Shown here piece by piece: positions 10,201 through 17,833 of a stretch of DNA of 64,000 nucleotides. The DNA comes from JBCDGZ01 sp038750655. Lineage in GTDB: Bacteria > Bacteroidota > Bacteroidia > Chitinophagales > Saprospiraceae. The first letter of the stretch is position 1, and every line of letters starts with the position of its first letter. The notes beneath the pieces are model-generated. The model ran no database searches and was not told the origin of the DNA. It worked only from the letters and a program-made list of their open reading frames with translations. Where the stretch lies: assembly GCA_038750655.1 (NCBI GenBank), contig JBCDGZ010000017.1, positions 1-64,000 of the forward strand. Direction: 5' to 3'. The position numbers and the translations under genes were made by a program.

Positions 10201-11320
10201 TGTATCGTCCCACATCATCCACGACAGTTACACAGACCTGAAAGAAGCCAGCCGCAAACGTAATATCATCAAAGTCATAATCCAAAAGTTGGCACTCCAA
10301 ATCCGTTTCTAAGGGGACTTTAGAGCTTGTATTTGTATACTCATAAAAATCATACTCGTAGCACTCCTGCCCGACGATATTAAATCGATCCAAGAAGGTG
10401 GCAAAGTACATATAGCCGTCTGGAGCAAAGGTCCCAAAGACCTGAACATTGGGGCTAGGAACAGCTCCGCTAATATCGACGTAATGCACACAAGTCGTTT
10501 GTTGACCGTTGGCATCGCTGACTGTCAGCCGAAAAGTTACCTCATCGGTGTTGCTCAAACCGGCGTCCAAAGTAAAGACATTGGAAGAACCAGTGGCGCT
10601 GCCGGGCGTCGCATAAAGGGTATTGACGGACCAATCAAAGCTATAAGGCGGCGTTCCCCCGGAAGCAAAGGCCTCCAATTGTACATCCGCTCCTACAGTC
10701 GCCTGCGTTGTCCCAATGATATTGCAACTTAGTTCTCCTGTACTGCCAATATCCCCGCAGCTGATGACCTGAACATCTTCGGAATGGGTACTTACATTGC
10801 CATTGACATCGGTGATGGTCAGCGTAACGGGAAAGGTCCCGGCTTCGGTGTACCAATGGATGGGGTTTTGGCTGGTCGAAGTCGCGCCGTCGCCAAAGGT
10901 CCAGAACCAGCTATCGATTCCGGGGCCGGGGTTACTCTGATCGCTGAAGTTGACTTGGCAGGGGTCGGCGTCGAAGGCGTAGCGGAATTGAGCAAGGAAG
11001 TCTTCTTCCTCTTGGCGCAGGTCGCGGAGTTCGAAGCAGCCACCGGCCAGGCAGCCGTCGCTTCCAGTAATGACGACACAGTACTCTCCGGCTACCGTCA
11101 AATTCATTATATCCCGTTCTGTTGAATAGAAAGGATGCGGGCCGGTCCAAATGTAAGACGGGGCAGGTTGTCCCAGCAGCTTAATGGAGCCAGCGTTTCC
11201 GTCTGTGATATGCGTAATGTTTACATTGACTTGGGCCAGGCTGCTCGTCAATAGCATCAGAAATGTGAAGGATAGCAATACACTTCGCCACTTCCATTTC
11301 TTGAGTTTTCTTATTTCCAT
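7262..11320 (-). CDS. Large PKD-domain secreted protein with T9SS sorting domain
   Basis: The 1352-residue protein has a signal peptide (about residues 1-29, ending SSLAQ). A clear PKD domain lies around residues 120-190 ('FWTFGDGATSTSQNP ... GTFPVTLTITDVNGN'). Several further Ig/PKD-like beta domains follow, for example 'GGTGNYEYSWTGPNGF'. Near the end is the motif 'LTPGFHAKSGADFWAYI', a short element common before Bacteroidetes sorting domains. The last 80 residues are a T9SS type A domain ('IAPNPFATTVQITYNI' to 'RRMIKI'). It lies 18 bases after the preceding gene in the same operon. The role is probably a structural or adhesive surface protein, and no catalytic domain is visible. Confidence 0.88.
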   Translation of the reverse strand: MEIRKLKKWKWRSVLLSFTFLMLLTSSLAQVNVNITHITDGNAGSIKLLGQPAPSYIWTGPHPFYSTERDIMNLTVAGEYCVVITGSDGCLAGGCFELRDLRQEEEDFLAQFRYAFDADPCQVNFSDQSNPGPGIDSWFWTFGDGATSTSQNPIHWYTEAGTFPVTLTITDVNGNVSTHSEDVQVISCGDIGSTGELSCNIIGTTQATVGADVQLEAFASGGTPPYSFDWSVNTLYATPGSATGSSNVFTLDAGLSNTDEVTFRLTVSDANGQQTTCVHYVDISGAVPSPNVQVFGTFAPDGYMYFATFLDRFNIVGQECYEYDFYEYTNTSSKVPLETDLECQLLDYDFDDITFAAGFFQVCVTVVDDVGRYTDCEDFTIGNPPSLPPPTAFHIEHRTPEGTWARGAFSLPNCVGGQGLRIVEGDSPFGNVAEYFLQWEYRISGTVNWIPLGNAYHIYRVSGDQGINFFPDPSTPLNTCIDFRVQICSYIPGGQICTGDIAVHEHACAGTIVAAEMEFSTIQVNTVNSCNTYLSIDAACGYPEQTPITAGPCDGQHQPYVSYEWKAFDVNDPTTEVVGLLGDDPFRCVDVSTGHSYFDQFINGDALFYGEVIVTDGEGNQAMHRELVSMPIPLRVNLEQSITRCAGQPVYLGLGALVTGGTGNYEYSWTGPNGFTSDDPNPVVTAPAAGVTENYALFVFDGTCMETGTVVVKGVELELELGDPNLLGCSPESFIDLGPEDLNTIGGSGQYEFLWTATDHTGANYPVPNATDPQIRVRPDRSLSVTYKLLITDLIGHCTVTDLVIVTRGSIDPVAVAGQDQSACYGQELVLGSPENGNGTLGTPIITWTSDNPRFQGSNDPVLTLSESLNRYPGTYTYTLRVEDERWKCANEDEVVVEVLPTWLHRGYESRLTAVVPDGTEVDAWNYPNSQNTIYASNVPAGDPIFDARSGAQSPFTYTWDPADGITTTGYKGDRYPYRAEFDAQLHPMHTLKVTDASTCENEYPTNKYLLFEREVPTGDIQITRPSSEQCDDFVICANLTIDLHYLGGAPLPTFLYADLFLTKPPSASTYFDQLLRMQLVDEATGIYKTQVCIPRSAINGVSGDFQLTLHYSNTTSTQFKDYNNIWHFFTSHNDLATKLFQVVGRQQQQVPYALCVAGNVAHPWWYGAMTVASPRPHNYVSACVGNSATVSREMYGINFAGGRCVLLTPGFHAKSGADFWAYIDPCLELEEGLMAEAEEPEIDPSFEREEEEGLARDLSIAPNQGLDLLIAPNPFATTVQITYNITTQKNAQVRLSVFSLTGQEVALLVDEKSVADGVYHHTFDTSDLPSGIYFCELVVNNKRLTRRMIKI

Positions 11321-11338
11321 CTTTATATTTTTTATGAT

Positions 11339-12169
11339 TTAGTTGTCCTGCAAAGATTTCCAATTGGTCCGAAGTTGCTTAGCGTATCGACCATCTATTC
11401 TTTCAAGGACTTTCAAGGCTTTATCTATCTTATTGTTCTCTTTGTAGATATAAGCCAATTTTAGGTTAGCTTCGTCACGTTCTCTGGCGGGTGTGCGCTC
11501 GTCTACTCCAATCGACTCAAAAATGGGAATACTATTGACTTCTTGCCCCATCTTTGTGTAAGCACTTGCCAGCAGCAGTTTAACTTGATTCGAAAAAATA
11601 CTGTTAGGATATTGGGTCAGAAACTCGTTGGCCATTTCGGCAATGGCCCAATCTTCCCCTCCCTGTTCAACTTTTGCAGCCGCCTCAAGCGCAGCATACT
11701 TTTCAGCAGGTAGCGGATTAAGTTGGAGGGAAATCTCATTGGAAGCAATAACGACCTCATCATTTAGATGATAAAGGGCTTTTAGCTTAAATTGGCCTCC
11801 TTTAAGTAGGTAGCTGTAAAGGTCAAAAAGATCATAACTAGTGCTGAATTCCTGTCGGCCATTTATGATGACGTCTTCCATCCCAGCACTCATCCAGGTA
11901 ACATTCTGCTCTATAAGCTCTCCATCGCGGAAAAGCGCCAATTGAATACTTTTATCCATTACAGAAGGCGCATGAACATTAATTTCCTGATCACTCAAAT
12001 TCCTAACATTGAAATTTATTTGGATGGGATCGTAATAGTCATAACTGCCCGCTGTAGAAGATATGGTAAAGGCGATTTTCTCTGAAACCGGATTTTGAGC
12101 CGCCAACGAGTTTGCTACTAAAGAAAATAGAATAGCGAATAAACTATATTTAAAGAAAATTACTTTCAT
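11339..12169 (-). CDS. Secreted protein with TPR-like C-terminal half
   Basis: The 276-residue protein starts with a signal peptide (about residues 1-25, ending NSLAAQ). The N-terminal half looks like an all-beta domain ('IQINFNVRNLSDQEINVHAP'). The C-terminal half is helical and TPR-like ('IAEMANEFLTQYPNSIFSNQ', 'ANLKLAYIYKENNKIDKALK'). It has no sorting domain, so it probably stays in the periplasm or is attached by partners. It sits 11 bases after the protease gene and 18 bases before the PKD giant. I do not recognise a named family. Its place suggests an accessory role for the secreted proteins around it. Confidence 0.75.
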   Translation of the reverse strand: MKVIFFKYSLFAILFSLVANSLAAQNPVSEKIAFTISSTAGSYDYYDPIQINFNVRNLSDQEINVHAPSVMDKSIQLALFRDGELIEQNVTWMSAGMEDVIINGRQEFSTSYDLFDLYSYLLKGGQFKLKALYHLNDEVVIASNEISLQLNPLPAEKYAALEAAAKVEQGGEDWAIAEMANEFLTQYPNSIFSNQVKLLLASAYTKMGQEVNSIPIFESIGVDERTPARERDEANLKLAYIYKENNKIDKALKVLERIDGRYAKQLRTNWKSLQDN

Positions 12170-12180
12170 GATTTATTTTT

Positions 12181-13623
12181 TTATTTGAGTCTAAATTCTC
12201 CCCTTAGGATAGAGGAAAAATTTGTCCAATAGCCATTATTCATATATGCACCAGCATTAATAAACTCATGCATAATATTTTCCCTATCATTGTGTTGAAG
12301 ATTGATCAAATGCCCTACCTCGTGTGAGAATACAATATTGATGAATTCATCGGAGTCAAAGAAATACAATACGCTTGTCCCCTTTTTATGATAAAAAGAA
12401 GGCATAGGCCGAGTAACATACTCCAATGTCTTGGGGTCATAACTACCAAAATAAATGTCTTCATTACCATTTACGGGGTCGATAATCTTCGTTTTTCCAC
12501 CAGAGAATCGATAGGGCCTTTTCGTTTCAAGTTCAATTTCATAATCTGTGGTCCCTATATCAAATTTTAGTTCAGCATTACCTCGGATGGCTTCTATATC
12601 CACCCTACAATACCGTTGATTATTAGGAATAAAATCTTGCCCCGGCCATCTCACAGCAGCCCGCCCCCATGAACCACCGAGCTGATCAACTTCTACAACT
12701 ATAGCCTGCTGATCAGCATAATGTCCAGTCTCTGAATACCTGTTGACTACCCTAGTATATGGATCGTACTCAGCAGCTGTAATCATGTGTACCGGAGCTG
12801 TTAAATTATCTCCAATAAAGCCAGCACCAGGGATAGGAACATCTTTATTCCTGATAAATAAGTCTTTTTCATTGACCTCCAAACTTGTCCAAAGACCACC
12901 TACCAGAAAGCCCCTGTATTCTTCATATCTAGAGAAGTTGTCGCCATTTATGTATAGGCCATCGGATCCTCTAGCACCAATCGGTAATCTATCAATATCT
13001 TCACCAGGTAAGCTACTTCCACCAGGCCCCGTATCTTGATGTGCGATGTCTGCAATGAAATTTCCATTTTCATCTCTGGGTATGCTCGTGAACGTATTTG
13101 TTGTTCCTCCTTCTTCAAAACCAATTAACACCTGGTCATCATTACCCGTAATAAAATGCACCATAATTTTTCCGTAGGCACCAAAGTCATTAGCTTTGAC
13201 TATGACGGAAGCACGGTTAAGATTGTCAGTGTCTGTCTCTGCAATATTATCGTGAGGCCCATAGACGTTAAAGCCGGTCTGCCCCTTCACAAAGCGTAAA
13301 TCCTTCCAAGTATCAGAGTGCTCTCCACTAGCTGGAAGCGTCGCAGGTGCATTCAGACAATAGCCTGGTTCGTCAGATACATTAAACAGGGTAAATCTAA
13401 ATTTTCCAATGTAGATAGGTTCTTCTACTTTTGCGGTGATGATCACCTCGCCATCTTTGGTAGGTCGAAATCCGAGGGAACATTTCTCGATTGTTACAGT
13501 TGGACTAGGACATCCAAAGGTAAGAAGTGGATTATTTTGTCCCTCTACAATGCTGGTAAACAAGAAAAAGGTAAAAAGTAATACCTCCAGCTTTATAGAT
13601 GTATTCAATATTTTTTTCATCAT
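12181..13623 (-). CDS. Secreted metzincin-like zinc metalloprotease
   Basis: The 480-residue protein has an N-terminal signal peptide after a double methionine (start 13623 or 13620). Near the C-terminus it carries 'HEVGHLINLQH' (residues 434-444), which fits the HExxHxxGxxH zinc-binding and catalytic pattern of metzincins except that the usual glycine is asparagine. A following 'ENIMHEF' could supply the Met-turn methionine. The upstream part (residues 30-400) is beta-rich and not recognised. It lacks a typical T9SS domain and ends only 36 residues after the third histidine. It is second in the five-gene run. Zinc protease activity is inferred, and the substrate is unknown; neighbouring secreted proteins are candidates. 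Confidence 0.8.
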   Translation of the reverse strand: MMKKILNTSIKLEVLLFTFFLFTSIVEGQNNPLLTFGCPSPTVTIEKCSLGFRPTKDGEVIITAKVEEPIYIGKFRFTLFNVSDEPGYCLNAPATLPASGEHSDTWKDLRFVKGQTGFNVYGPHDNIAETDTDNLNRASVIVKANDFGAYGKIMVHFITGNDDQVLIGFEEGGTTNTFTSIPRDENGNFIADIAHQDTGPGGSSLPGEDIDRLPIGARGSDGLYINGDNFSRYEEYRGFLVGGLWTSLEVNEKDLFIRNKDVPIPGAGFIGDNLTAPVHMITAAEYDPYTRVVNRYSETGHYADQQAIVVEVDQLGGSWGRAAVRWPGQDFIPNNQRYCRVDIEAIRGNAELKFDIGTTDYEIELETKRPYRFSGGKTKIIDPVNGNEDIYFGSYDPKTLEYVTRPMPSFYHKKGTSVLYFFDSDEFINIVFSHEVGHLINLQHNDRENIMHEFINAGAYMNNGYWTNFSSILRGEFRLK

Positions 13624-13662
13624 TTATTTTTTTCAATTGTTGCCAATTGTTTGACTTAATGG

Positions 13663-14874
13663 CTACTTACTCTCCAACTTCGCTTTCAATTCCTTCACCT
13701 GCTTCTTCAAAGCCTTTACTTCCTTATTCATCGCAATCATGTGCAGGAACAACTCCTCGATTTTTTCTTGCTGGTTCAAAGTCGCTGCTTTCAACTCAAA
13801 CCCGCCTTCGGCTTCAATCTCCGCCCCGGAAGGCGTGTTGTGCAAATGCCCCTTCTCTTCGATGTGCTGCTCGACCTCTTCCAGCGATTGGAGGGCGTAG
13901 TCATCGTTAAAGACGTAGTCACACCAACCATTATCGTTACACAACTCTACCTTGACTTCCTCGGTCAAAATCCCCCCCGTTACGGCCAGCATGTAAGCCC
14001 CTTGCGGTATATGATCCGTTCCGATACTCACCGTACCTTCCCGGTGAATGTGTCCATTGGTATTATTGGGGCCGTGCCAGCGCTCATCGGAAAAAAGGCT
14101 GCCGAAATCGACGCTGTTGCCACCGGTGATAGTCAGGACACTTCCGCTTAGGCTCAAGGTTTGAGGAGTATTTTCAAAAATGCTGAGGTCGACGCTGTTG
14201 CCATCTTCAATTTCTAGGATATTGCCGTTCAGCGTCAAAGTTTGATTGTCTTCGAAGATGCTCAAATCTACAGCATTACCATCTTCAATCATCAGGTTAA
14301 AACCGTCCAGTTCGAGGTGTTGATTATCACCGTCCCAGACATTTTCTGCCAGCTCTCGGCCGTGCAGTCGTCCAAAGTCATTAGCAACAACAACTCTCTT
14401 TTCTCGGGTGCTCTCTGGCAATTCGCGGACAGTGACCTTACCATCTACATCGAGCTTTGTGCTTGGGAGTCGACCGATTCCAACCCTACCCTCATCGTAC
14501 GTCATGTACATAATATTGCTGGCCCCGCGGATGGTCAACATGCTTCCACCAACAATGTCCCAAGCACGAGCGGTGTAGGTAGGTGGCCAAGTCTCATCTG
14601 CGGGGACCATGGATTCTAAGCGGATGGTAGAATTTCCCGAACTCGTCAAGATCGTCGATCCAACTTTTTTACCGCCCCCTTCTCTGAGACCTCTAAAGAT
14701 GTGTAGGTCTACTCCAGGATGAGCCGTACCAATACCGACGTTGCCGTAGCGGTAGGTGGGATCACCAACGTTGTACTTGGCCGGATACCAGCTGTCAATA
14801 CCAGTTTGTGCTTGAGAAAAATGAATGCTGCCCAACAGCAATAGAAGTGCAAAAAGGAGATTTCCTTTTTTCAT
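13663..14874 (-). CDS. Secreted fibre-like protein with beta-repeats and C-terminal coiled coil
   Basis: The 403-residue protein starts with a signal peptide (ending FSQAQ), then 'GNVGIGTAHPGVDLHI', a phrase typical of Bacteroidetes tail-fibre/shufflon-like proteins. The middle has three similar units of about 24 residues, such as 'LTLNGNILEIEDGNSVDLSI' and 'LSLSGSVLTITGGNSVDFGS'. The end is a predicted coiled coil ('HMIAMNKEVKALKKQVKELK'), where the intramolecular chaperone or coiled coil of fibre proteins usually lies. No sorting domain is visible. It is the first gene of the five-gene run and is preceded by one of the four shared promoter-like motifs. A trimeric surface fibre is plausible. 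Confidence 0.8.
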   Translation of the reverse strand: MKKGNLLFALLLLLGSIHFSQAQTGIDSWYPAKYNVGDPTYRYGNVGIGTAHPGVDLHIFRGLREGGGKKVGSTILTSSGNSTIRLESMVPADETWPPTYTARAWDIVGGSMLTIRGASNIMYMTYDEGRVGIGRLPSTKLDVDGKVTVRELPESTREKRVVVANDFGRLHGRELAENVWDGDNQHLELDGFNLMIEDGNAVDLSIFEDNQTLTLNGNILEIEDGNSVDLSIFENTPQTLSLSGSVLTITGGNSVDFGSLFSDERWHGPNNTNGHIHREGTVSIGTDHIPQGAYMLAVTGGILTEEVKVELCNDNGWCDYVFNDDYALQSLEEVEQHIEEKGHLHNTPSGAEIEAEGGFELKAATLNQQEKIEELFLHMIAMNKEVKALKKQVKELKAKLESK

Positions 14875-14967
14875 AGCTTATAAATTTTGAAGTGAATAAT
14901 TGAGTTTCAATTTGATCAGACGGAGTGTACTGATCTTGTAATTCACCTCAAACATTCCGGCCCGAGC

Positions 14968-15010
14968 AAAAAGGTAATGGGAAAGATCAATGTTTTTTTA
15001 AAAAAAATTT
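14968..15010 (-). promoter_or_regulatory. Shared ECF-locus promoter-like motif (copy A)
   Basis: Read on the minus strand, an eight-T/seven-A tract (15010-14991) is followed after about 16 bases by CATTACCTTTTTG, roughly 95 bases before the ATG at 14874. Nearly the same element precedes the genes at 16123, 17569 and 19048. It may be an ECF-type or variant Bacteroidetes promoter (compare TAnnTTTG). Inferred by eye from four copies. Confidence 0.5.
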
Positions 15011-15028
15011 CCCTCCCCCAAAAACCAT

Positions 15029-15060
15029 AAAAAAGCCCTTCCGAAGCTATCGGAAGAGCC
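15029..15060 (-). terminator. Intrinsic terminator for the 15182-16123 gene
   Basis: On the minus strand the sequence forms CTTCCGA-tagct-TCGGAAG and ends with GGGC followed by six T residues. It lies about 120 bases beyond the stop of the sorting-domain gene at 15182. It separates that gene from the five-gene operon starting at 14874. Confidence 0.8.
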
Positions 15061-15181
15061 TGATCTACTTAACTAATCTATATAACTATCTAACTAAACT
15101 GTAATTACTTACTGTTCTGCAAAAAGTGACTTCGATGCCCTCTTGCGAGGAACACCGAAGAAACGAAAAGGGACTATCCTG

Positions 15182-16123
15182 TTAATACTTTACGAATTTT
15201 TGCGTGTGGAGCTGCCCCGCAGCATCCTGCATACGAATGAGGTACAGGCCACTTTGAAGCTTGGAGACGTCTACATTGGTGGAGTTGGTAGCGGGCTGAG
15301 TAATCAGTCGACCACTGACATCTAGAATCTCGAAGGTCTTTATGTTTTGATCGAGTAGCTGTATGTTGAGGACGTCTTTGACGGGATTGGGGAAAACGCT
15401 GAAAGGTGGAGCTTTGGTAAGGACGGCTTCATTAGAAGCACTAGAGCGAAAGCCGGAGCCGCAGACTTCAGGGTCTTCTACATTGATCGTCCAGGTAATA
15501 GGCGAACCAATACCACTGCAAGCAAAAGTAGGCAAAAGGTCCACCTCATAGCTTCGATCCAGGCAATGGAGAACCGTAAAATAAATAGTATCATTTGCTA
15601 CGGTAACATCAATCCCTGAAAGCTCCCAGGCATTCGTCACTGTTACAGCACTTACACATCGAGGAAAAGGAAAGCGTTCCGTAACTGTAGGATCCCATGG
15701 ATCGCAGCACATATCGGCGATTCTTGATGGTGGATTGGGGGGAAAGGATTCTTCATTACAAACATCGATTCTGACGGTCTTAGTTTGTACAATTCCGCAA
15801 TGATCATACTTGAAGGTCAGAAAGGCGAGGGATAAATCGCCCATATCTACACAGAAATTGACATTACTTGAAAAATCAAGCACATTACTTGGATCTTCAA
15901 TCGTCAAATCTCCATTAAGATTAGGTAACTGCGTATAACTACGACAAGCAAAAGGAACACAAAGTGATAGCCTATCAAAAGGTATAATTTCATTTATACC
16001 AGGGGGCGTACAACCTCCAATCACCTCACTCTCCGGCGACTCTGGTTCAGTCGGTAAATCTTGTGCATTTGATTGGGCAAAAGCAAATAGCACTAAAAAG
16101 ATAATGTAAAATCTAGTTTTCAT
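15182..16123 (-). CDS. Small secreted protein with T9SS type A sorting domain
   Basis: The 313-residue protein has a signal peptide (about residues 1-20, ending SNAQ). The cysteine-containing body has short stretches such as 'CDPWDPTVTERFPFPRC', and the C-terminal T9SS domain starts 'FSVFPNPVKDVLNIQLL' and ends 'QKFVKY'. The body belongs to no family I recognise; its pattern of paired cysteines suggests disulfides outside the cell. It has its own shared promoter-like motif 60 bases upstream and a strong terminator downstream, so it is probably a single-gene unit. It lies directly after the anti-sigma-like gene. Confidence 0.85.
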   Translation of the reverse strand: MKTRFYIIFLVLFAFAQSNAQDLPTEPESPESEVIGGCTPPGINEIIPFDRLSLCVPFACRSYTQLPNLNGDLTIEDPSNVLDFSSNVNFCVDMGDLSLAFLTFKYDHCGIVQTKTVRIDVCNEESFPPNPPSRIADMCCDPWDPTVTERFPFPRCVSAVTVTNAWELSGIDVTVANDTIYFTVLHCLDRSYEVDLLPTFACSGIGSPITWTINVEDPEVCGSGFRSSASNEAVLTKAPPFSVFPNPVKDVLNIQLLDQNIKTFEILDVSGRLITQPATNSTNVDVSKLQSGLYLIRMQDAAGQLHTQKFVKY

Positions 16124-16178
16124 TGTTTAATATTTTTTACTTCATAATAGAGTACACCTTTCCCATTCTAATGATCAG

Positions 16179-16216
16179 AAAAAGGTAATGTCGAAAACTA
16201 GATTTTTTGAAAAAAA
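16179..16216 (-). promoter_or_regulatory. Shared ECF-locus promoter-like motif (copy B)
   Basis: On the minus strand TTTTTTTCAAAAAATC is followed by CGACATTACCTTTTTC, about 60 bases before the ATG at 16123. From the end of the A-tract to TACC is 15 bases, the same as in copy D. Confidence 0.5.
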
Positions 16217-16228
16217 GTCGGCTTTGGC

Positions 16229-16957
16229 TTAGAACTCCGCCAGTAAATCGCGGGCCTGTTGGTAGAAATCGGACTGTGGGTCGGCTACAATTTGCTGTAA
16301 AAGGGCCTGGGCGGCGGGCCGCTCCTCCTGCTTCACATGCACAAGGGCCGCGTACCACAGGGCCTGGTCTTTGAAGGGGTCGAAGTCGGTTTGCAGGAGG
16401 GGCTGAAAGCGTTGTAGGGCATCCTCCAACTGACCAGCTTCCATCAGGCAGATGCCAATGGCCAGAAGGACCTTAGACTCGGTGGTATCGGCTTGGTAGA
16501 CGCTTTGGAAGAGCGGGAGGGCCTTGGCGTATTGGCCGGAGCGGTAGAAGCGGCCGGCCTCGGCGAGGGCGCGCTCGGTATTGCCATCGCGGGCGGCGAA
16601 GTTGAGGGGATAGGGCTCATAGTGAGCCGCGTAGAGTTGTTGGGAGCTAGACGGCTTTTGGGGCTGCCAGAGCCAGTAGGCTATGGCCAGCAAAAGCAGG
16701 GCGAAGAGGGCGAAGCCCCAGCGGCGCAAACTGCGCCGGCGAAGCCGGAGCTTCATCTCTTTTTGATGGAGATTCTTCAATTGCGCCTTGACTTCATAAT
16801 CGCCATAGGCATCAACTTTTTCCATCAGAGTACGTCGTTGCTGGACTTGATCGGCAAAGTTGGGATCATCGGCTACCTCTTTCTCAAAAGCTTCCAATGC
16901 ATCGCCTCGTAGTCGCCCCAGCAGGTACTCGTCGATTTGGTGTACATCTCGGGCCAT
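16229..16957 (-). CDS. Anti-sigma-like membrane protein with periplasmic TPR repeats
   Basis: The 242-residue protein has a cytoplasmic N-terminus ('IDEYLLGRLRGDALEAFEKE') of the type found in Bacteroidetes anti-sigma proteins. A strongly basic stretch and one transmembrane helix follow at about residues 82-96 ('WGFALFALLLLAIAYWLW'). The periplasmic part consists of TPR-like repeats ('YRSGQYAKALPLFQSVYQAD', 'CLMEAGQLEDALQRFQPLLQ'). It follows the ECF sigma gene by 42 bases on the same strand, the usual order for a sigma/anti-sigma pair. The TPR part could sense or bind a periplasmic partner. No zinc-finger HxxxCxxC is visible, so anti-sigma activity is inferred from topology and position. Confidence 0.72.
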   Translation of the reverse strand: MARDVHQIDEYLLGRLRGDALEAFEKEVADDPNFADQVQQRRTLMEKVDAYGDYEVKAQLKNLHQKEMKLRLRRRSLRRWGFALFALLLLAIAYWLWQPQKPSSSQQLYAAHYEPYPLNFAARDGNTERALAEAGRFYRSGQYAKALPLFQSVYQADTTESKVLLAIGICLMEAGQLEDALQRFQPLLQTDFDPFKDQALWYAALVHVKQEERPAAQALLQQIVADPQSDFYQQARDLLAEF

Positions 16958-16999
16958 AAATAGTGGTATAAAACGCTATAACTTATTAATCCAAGTAAC

Positions 17000-17569
17000 C
17001 TAATTCCTATTAGGTGTCTTATTAAAAATGTGCTTCAACTTTTTCATGCACTCCGATTTGCGGTTTTTGGCGACTTGCTCACTGGCATAGCCCATCAAGT
17101 CGGCGATTTTCCTCATCCGCATTCGGTCATAATAAAAATATACTAATACTTTACGACAATCCTCTCCCAATTGCTGTAGTGCATTTAGAATTTCTTGCTG
17201 CTCTTCCGATTTCATCATGCTGTACAGGGGAACCTCTTCCGCCGGGGCGGCCATCTGCAGATCATCAGGATTGATATTCACCTTCTTTTTCTGCAATTGT
17301 TTGAACCACAAATTGCGGCAAATAGAAAACAGGTAAGCTTCTACATTAACATCTGCCGCCAATTGACCACGCCTTGCCAATTTAAGCAAAGCAATCAGGC
17401 CATCCTGGAAAATGTCTTCGACATCTGCCTCTATACCCTTGTACTTGCGCACAAAACGGTAGACCTGATCATATACCTTCCTATACAAGTAGGAGAATAC
17501 CCCGTCCAGCTCTCGCCTTTCGCTGAATTGTAGTTTTCTTATAAGTTCCTCGTCTGGTATTCTCCCCAT
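17000..17569 (-). CDS. ECF-family RNA polymerase sigma factor
   Basis: The 189-residue protein has region 2 at about residues 20-90, including 'DVEDIFQDGLIALLKLARRG' and 'AYLFSICRNLWFKQLQKKK'. Region 4 at about 125-180 ('LGEDCRKVLVYFYYDRMRMR', 'IADLMGYASEQVAKNRKSEC') forms the helix-turn-helix for the -35 element. Length and two-domain layout fit group IV (ECF) sigma factors. It is followed by the anti-sigma-like gene. Copy C of the shared motif lies only 34 bases before its ATG, which suggests autoregulation. Its regulon probably includes the adjacent genes for secreted proteins. Confidence 0.9.
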   Translation of the reverse strand: MGRIPDEELIRKLQFSERRELDGVFSYLYRKVYDQVYRFVRKYKGIEADVEDIFQDGLIALLKLARRGQLAADVNVEAYLFSICRNLWFKQLQKKKVNINPDDLQMAAPAEEVPLYSMMKSEEQQEILNALQQLGEDCRKVLVYFYYDRMRMRKIADLMGYASEQVAKNRKSECMKKLKHIFNKTPNRN

Positions 17570-17597
17570 CAGTTTGATTGATCATTCCTGAATGATG

Positions 17598-17627
17598 AAA
17601 AAGGTAACCTCTTTTTCGAAAAAAATT
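17598..17627 (-). promoter_or_regulatory. Shared ECF-locus promoter-like motif (copy C, divergent spacing)
   Basis: On the minus strand TTTTTTTCGAAAAAGAGGTTACCTTTTTC ends about 30 bases before the sigma factor ATG at 17569. The TTACCTTTTT core is kept, but the T-tract/A-tract is only five bases from it, not 15, so this copy is the weakest match. Confidence 0.4.
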
Positions 17628-17833
17628 GCTCAAACAGGTCGAAAATTAAATAATGTGGCCTTCCAGGGCTTAAACTAGCAAAATTTATACTGAATATATA
17701 TACGTAATAGTAAGAAAAAGAGATGCGGGTTGGTGAACTATTGAGTAAAAAGTTAGATTGGAACTATAAATCTACAAAACATGTATTAATTTAAGCTACA
17801 ATATTTAGCAATTTCACAACAAAAAATTTTACT

